Shown here: positions 14,489 through 16,173 of the stretch, piece by piece
How positions within the stretch are numbered: the first letter of the stretch is position 1
Layout: every line of letters starts with the position of its first letter
NCBI GenBank assembly: GCA_002381765.1
Contig: DFXX01000010.1
Coordinates: 21,948-38,120, forward strand
Source: Bacteriovoracaceae bacterium UBA4097
GTDB lineage: Bacteria; Bdellovibrionota; Bacteriovoracia; Bacteriovoracales; Bacteriovoracaceae
Direction: 5' to 3'
Length of the DNA: 16,173 bases
Program-made: the position numbers and the translations under genes
The notes under the pieces: model-generated
What the model saw: only the letters and a program-made list of their open reading frames with translations
Told to the model about the DNA's origin: nothing
Database searches by the model: none

Positions 14489-15428
14489 ACTTCTGGGAAT
14501 TCCCTTCACCTATGGCCAGGATAAGTCGGGAGTAAGACTCGCGGCCGATGTTCTAAGAAAATATGGTCTGGTAGATATGCTAAGCGAGCTTGCTCCTACT
14601 CAAGATCTGGGAGATATCGGGTTAACTATTCCTAAGTCGAATTCTGTCTATAATGGAATTAAAAATGAAGTGGAATCGGCCATGGCCAGCCAGCGCATTT
14701 CAAAATTCATTGAAAGAGAAAATCTCGATGAAAGTTTTCTTCTAAATATCGGAGGGGACCACGGTATGGGGCTGGGAGTTCTTCATGGTCTTCTTTATCA
14801 GCGTCCCGATATGGTTGTGGTGTGGGCCGATGCCCACGGGGATATCAATACTCCGGAATCTTCACCCTCGGGGAATTTTCATGGAATGCCCCTCTCTTTT
14901 CTTCTAGAAGGGGCCCAGAATAGAGAAACCTTCAACTGGCTATCTCGCACTCTTCCGGCCAATAAGCTTATTCTTTTCGGACCTAGATCCCTGGACGCTC
15001 GAGAAAAAGAAATCATCGAGAAGCTCTCCATACAGTACTACTCATCGGCAGAAATTAACCGCCGAGGCTCTAGTGCTATTATGAAAGAGGCCTTAAATAA
15101 AGCGGATCCCGAAGGAAAATGCCCTATCCACCTAAGCCTTGATATCGATTTTTTTGACTCGGAAGATGTGATCTCTACCGGAACCCGTGAGAGTCAGGGG
15201 CCAGAGTTTGAAGAAGTCTTTTTTATGGGAAGAGCACTCTCTGAAACCGGGCGCCTCGCCTCTATGGATATCGTGGAACTCAATCCAGAGATCGGTACCT
15301 GGATCGACGTTGATGCTACATTTCAAACTGCTATGGATTTTGTGCGATACACTCTTAATGGTTGTTTTAGAGATAATCTTAACTTTAATTCCAAGAATCA
15401 GTTAGAATATGTTCAGATAGCAAATTAA
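14454..15428 (+). CDS. rocF: Arginase (L-arginine to L-ornithine and urea)
   Basis: This 324-residue ureohydrolase has every metal-binding residue of the arginase family: H103 (NIGGDHG), D126, H128 and D130 (WADAHGDIN), and D230 and D232 (SLDIDFFD). SGNFHGMPLSFLL (139-151), with H143 equivalent to rat H141, and E275 (MDIVELNP) mark it as arginase rather than agmatinase or formiminoglutamase. The opening LLGIPFTYGQDKSGVRLAADVLR is also typical. Binding two Mn2+, it would release ornithine and urea in the cytosol. It overlaps the PlsC-like gene by 35 bp (or 20 bp if the GTG at 14469 is used), so it is co-translated with the lipid genes and probably feeds ornithine to the OlsB-like enzyme. Small deviations are DFFDSED where the family has a Pro, and ESQGPE in the late loop. 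Confidence 0.88.
   Translation: MKGSLVLTQNIKLLGIPFTYGQDKSGVRLAADVLRKYGLVDMLSELAPTQDLGDIGLTIPKSNSVYNGIKNEVESAMASQRISKFIERENLDESFLLNIGGDHGMGLGVLHGLLYQRPDMVVVWADAHGDINTPESSPSGNFHGMPLSFLLEGAQNRETFNWLSRTLPANKLILFGPRSLDAREKEIIEKLSIQYYSSAEINRRGSSAIMKEALNKADPEGKCPIHLSLDIDFFDSEDVISTGTRESQGPEFEEVFFMGRALSETGRLASMDIVELNPEIGTWIDVDATFQTAMDFVRYTLNGCFRDNLNFNSKNQLEYVQIAN
14457..14462 (+). promoter_or_regulatory. Ribosome binding site suggesting a GTG start for arginase
   Basis: AAAGGA lies six bases before an in-frame GTG at 14469, inside the end of the PlsC-like gene. The upstream ATG at 14454 has no such site. If GTG is used the protein loses five residues (MKGSL), none conserved. Confidence 0.45.
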
Positions 15429-15442
15429 CTGGGCATTTTTCA

Positions 15443-16173
15443 TTGAAACATTTTTATCTTATCAGGGGATTAATCCGAGAGTCCGCTCATTGGGGACACT
15501 TGCCCCAACATCTTCAAACTCGTTTTCCAGACTGCAGGATTACAACTCTTGACCTCTCGGGATCAGGAGAATTCTATCAGCAGGACTCTGCCACTTCAGT
15601 GGATCAGATGGTGGAGCAAATGAGAGAGAAGTTTCTTCTTCATCATAGACCCGGTGAGGAGTCGATAGTCGTCTCCATATCGCTAGGTGGGATGATTGCC
15701 GGAAAGTGGATAAAAAGCTATCCCGAGGATTTTAAGCGGGCCATTCTCATGAACTCTAGCTTCAGAGGGCTCTCTCCTCTCCATCATAGACTCAAGCCTC
15801 AGGCCTATCCTTATCTCTTTATAGTTCCTTTCCTCAAAGGCCGAAAAAAAGAAGCAGCGATCTTAAACCTAGTTTCGAATCATCCCCAGGTCTTTGAAGA
15901 AACTCTCAAATCATGGGAGAAGATTCAAAAAGAGCGGCCGGTGAGTTTTCCCAATGCTATGAGGCAACTATTTGCAGCAAGTACATGTAAGCTAGTAGAC
16001 TTCACGCCAAATATTCCGGTGCTTATTCTTGCCTCAAGTATGGATCGTTTGGTGAGTGTCAACTGCTCACGGGCAATAGCAAAAAAATGGAAGGCCAGGA
16101 TTATTGAGCATCCAACAGCGGGCCATGATATATCATGTGATGATCCAGAATGGATCGTGGATAAAATGAAGGA
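15443..16173 (+). CDS. Alpha/beta hydrolase, 3' end beyond window, TTG start
   Basis: A reading frame of at least 243 residues begins 14 bp after arginase. There is no ATG; TTG at 15443 is the only sensible start (KHFYLIRGLIRESAHWGHLPQ), with no clear Shine-Dalgarno. The protein has the alpha/beta-hydrolase layout: first strand FYLIRGL with RESAHWG, strand RITTLDLSGSG, nucleophile elbow VSISLGGM with S80 (SxSxG instead of GxSxG), acid D201 in LASSMDRLVS, and H228 in PTAGHDI. It is shaped like small lipase/esterase/aminoacrylate-type hydrolases. Being the fourth gene of the operon, it could hydrolyse or remodel an acyl-amino-acid lipid or another ester or amide. The start codon is the least certain part. 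Confidence 0.72.
   Translation, partial: MKHFYLIRGLIRESAHWGHLPQHLQTRFPDCRITTLDLSGSGEFYQQDSATSVDQMVEQMREKFLLHHRPGEESIVVSISLGGMIAGKWIKSYPEDFKRAILMNSSFRGLSPLHHRLKPQAYPYLFIVPFLKGRKKEAAILNLVSNHPQVFEETLKSWEKIQKERPVSFPNAMRQLFAASTCKLVDFTPNIPVLILASSMDRLVSVNCSRAIAKKWKARIIEHPTAGHDISCDDPEWIVDKMK

Overview
The window looks like chromosomal core sequence from a predatory-lineage bacterium of the Bdellovibrionota, closest in feel to the Bacteriovorax/Peredibacter/Halobacteriovorax group. This is an inference from moderate-to-low GC, lysine/leucine-rich proteins, densely overlapping genes, several exported proteins and outer-membrane barrels, and lineage-style hypothetical proteins. No rRNA, tRNA, CRISPR array or insertion sequence was seen, and the single tyrosine recombinase has no visible att sites or cargo.

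Layout. (1) 1-1922: the 3' end of a hypothetical protein is translationally coupled (ATGA overlap) to an exported permuted-papain (YaeF/YiiX-type) cysteine hydrolase. (2) 2057-3208: an outer-membrane beta-barrel protein with a helical N-terminal domain, closed by a strong GC-hairpin terminator. (3) 3389-7985: a three-gene operon with a fadI-type thiolase, a fadJ-type hydratase/3-hydroxyacyl-CoA dehydrogenase, and a LolC/E-like four-helix permease that overlaps fadJ by one base. Together the first two genes run the last three steps of fatty acid beta-oxidation. (4) 8071-10865: a lineage-specific protein with a possible degenerate PilZ-like region, a convergent tyrosine recombinase that shares its stop-codon TTAA, and a PF13557-like outer-membrane protein. 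(5) 10964-12568: rmuC, a bidirectional terminator, a perfect 16-bp palindrome, and a small cysteine-rich secreted protein on the minus strand. (6) 12569-16173: a regulatory region with four phased CTTRAC repeats, then a tightly packed operon of an OlsB-like N-acyltransferase, a PlsC/OlsA-like O-acyltransferase, an arginase, and an alpha/beta hydrolase that runs off the window.

The most interesting unit is the last one. OlsB-like and OlsA-like acyltransferases would build an ornithine lipid, and the overlapping arginase would supply the ornithine from arginine. The upstream repeats, at 11-bp spacing within each pair, look like a binding array for an OmpR/PhoB-family response regulator. That would fit control of a phosphorus-free membrane lipid by phosphate or envelope signals. 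The substrate assignment and the regulator are inferences; the gene order, overlaps, catalytic motifs and repeats can be read directly.
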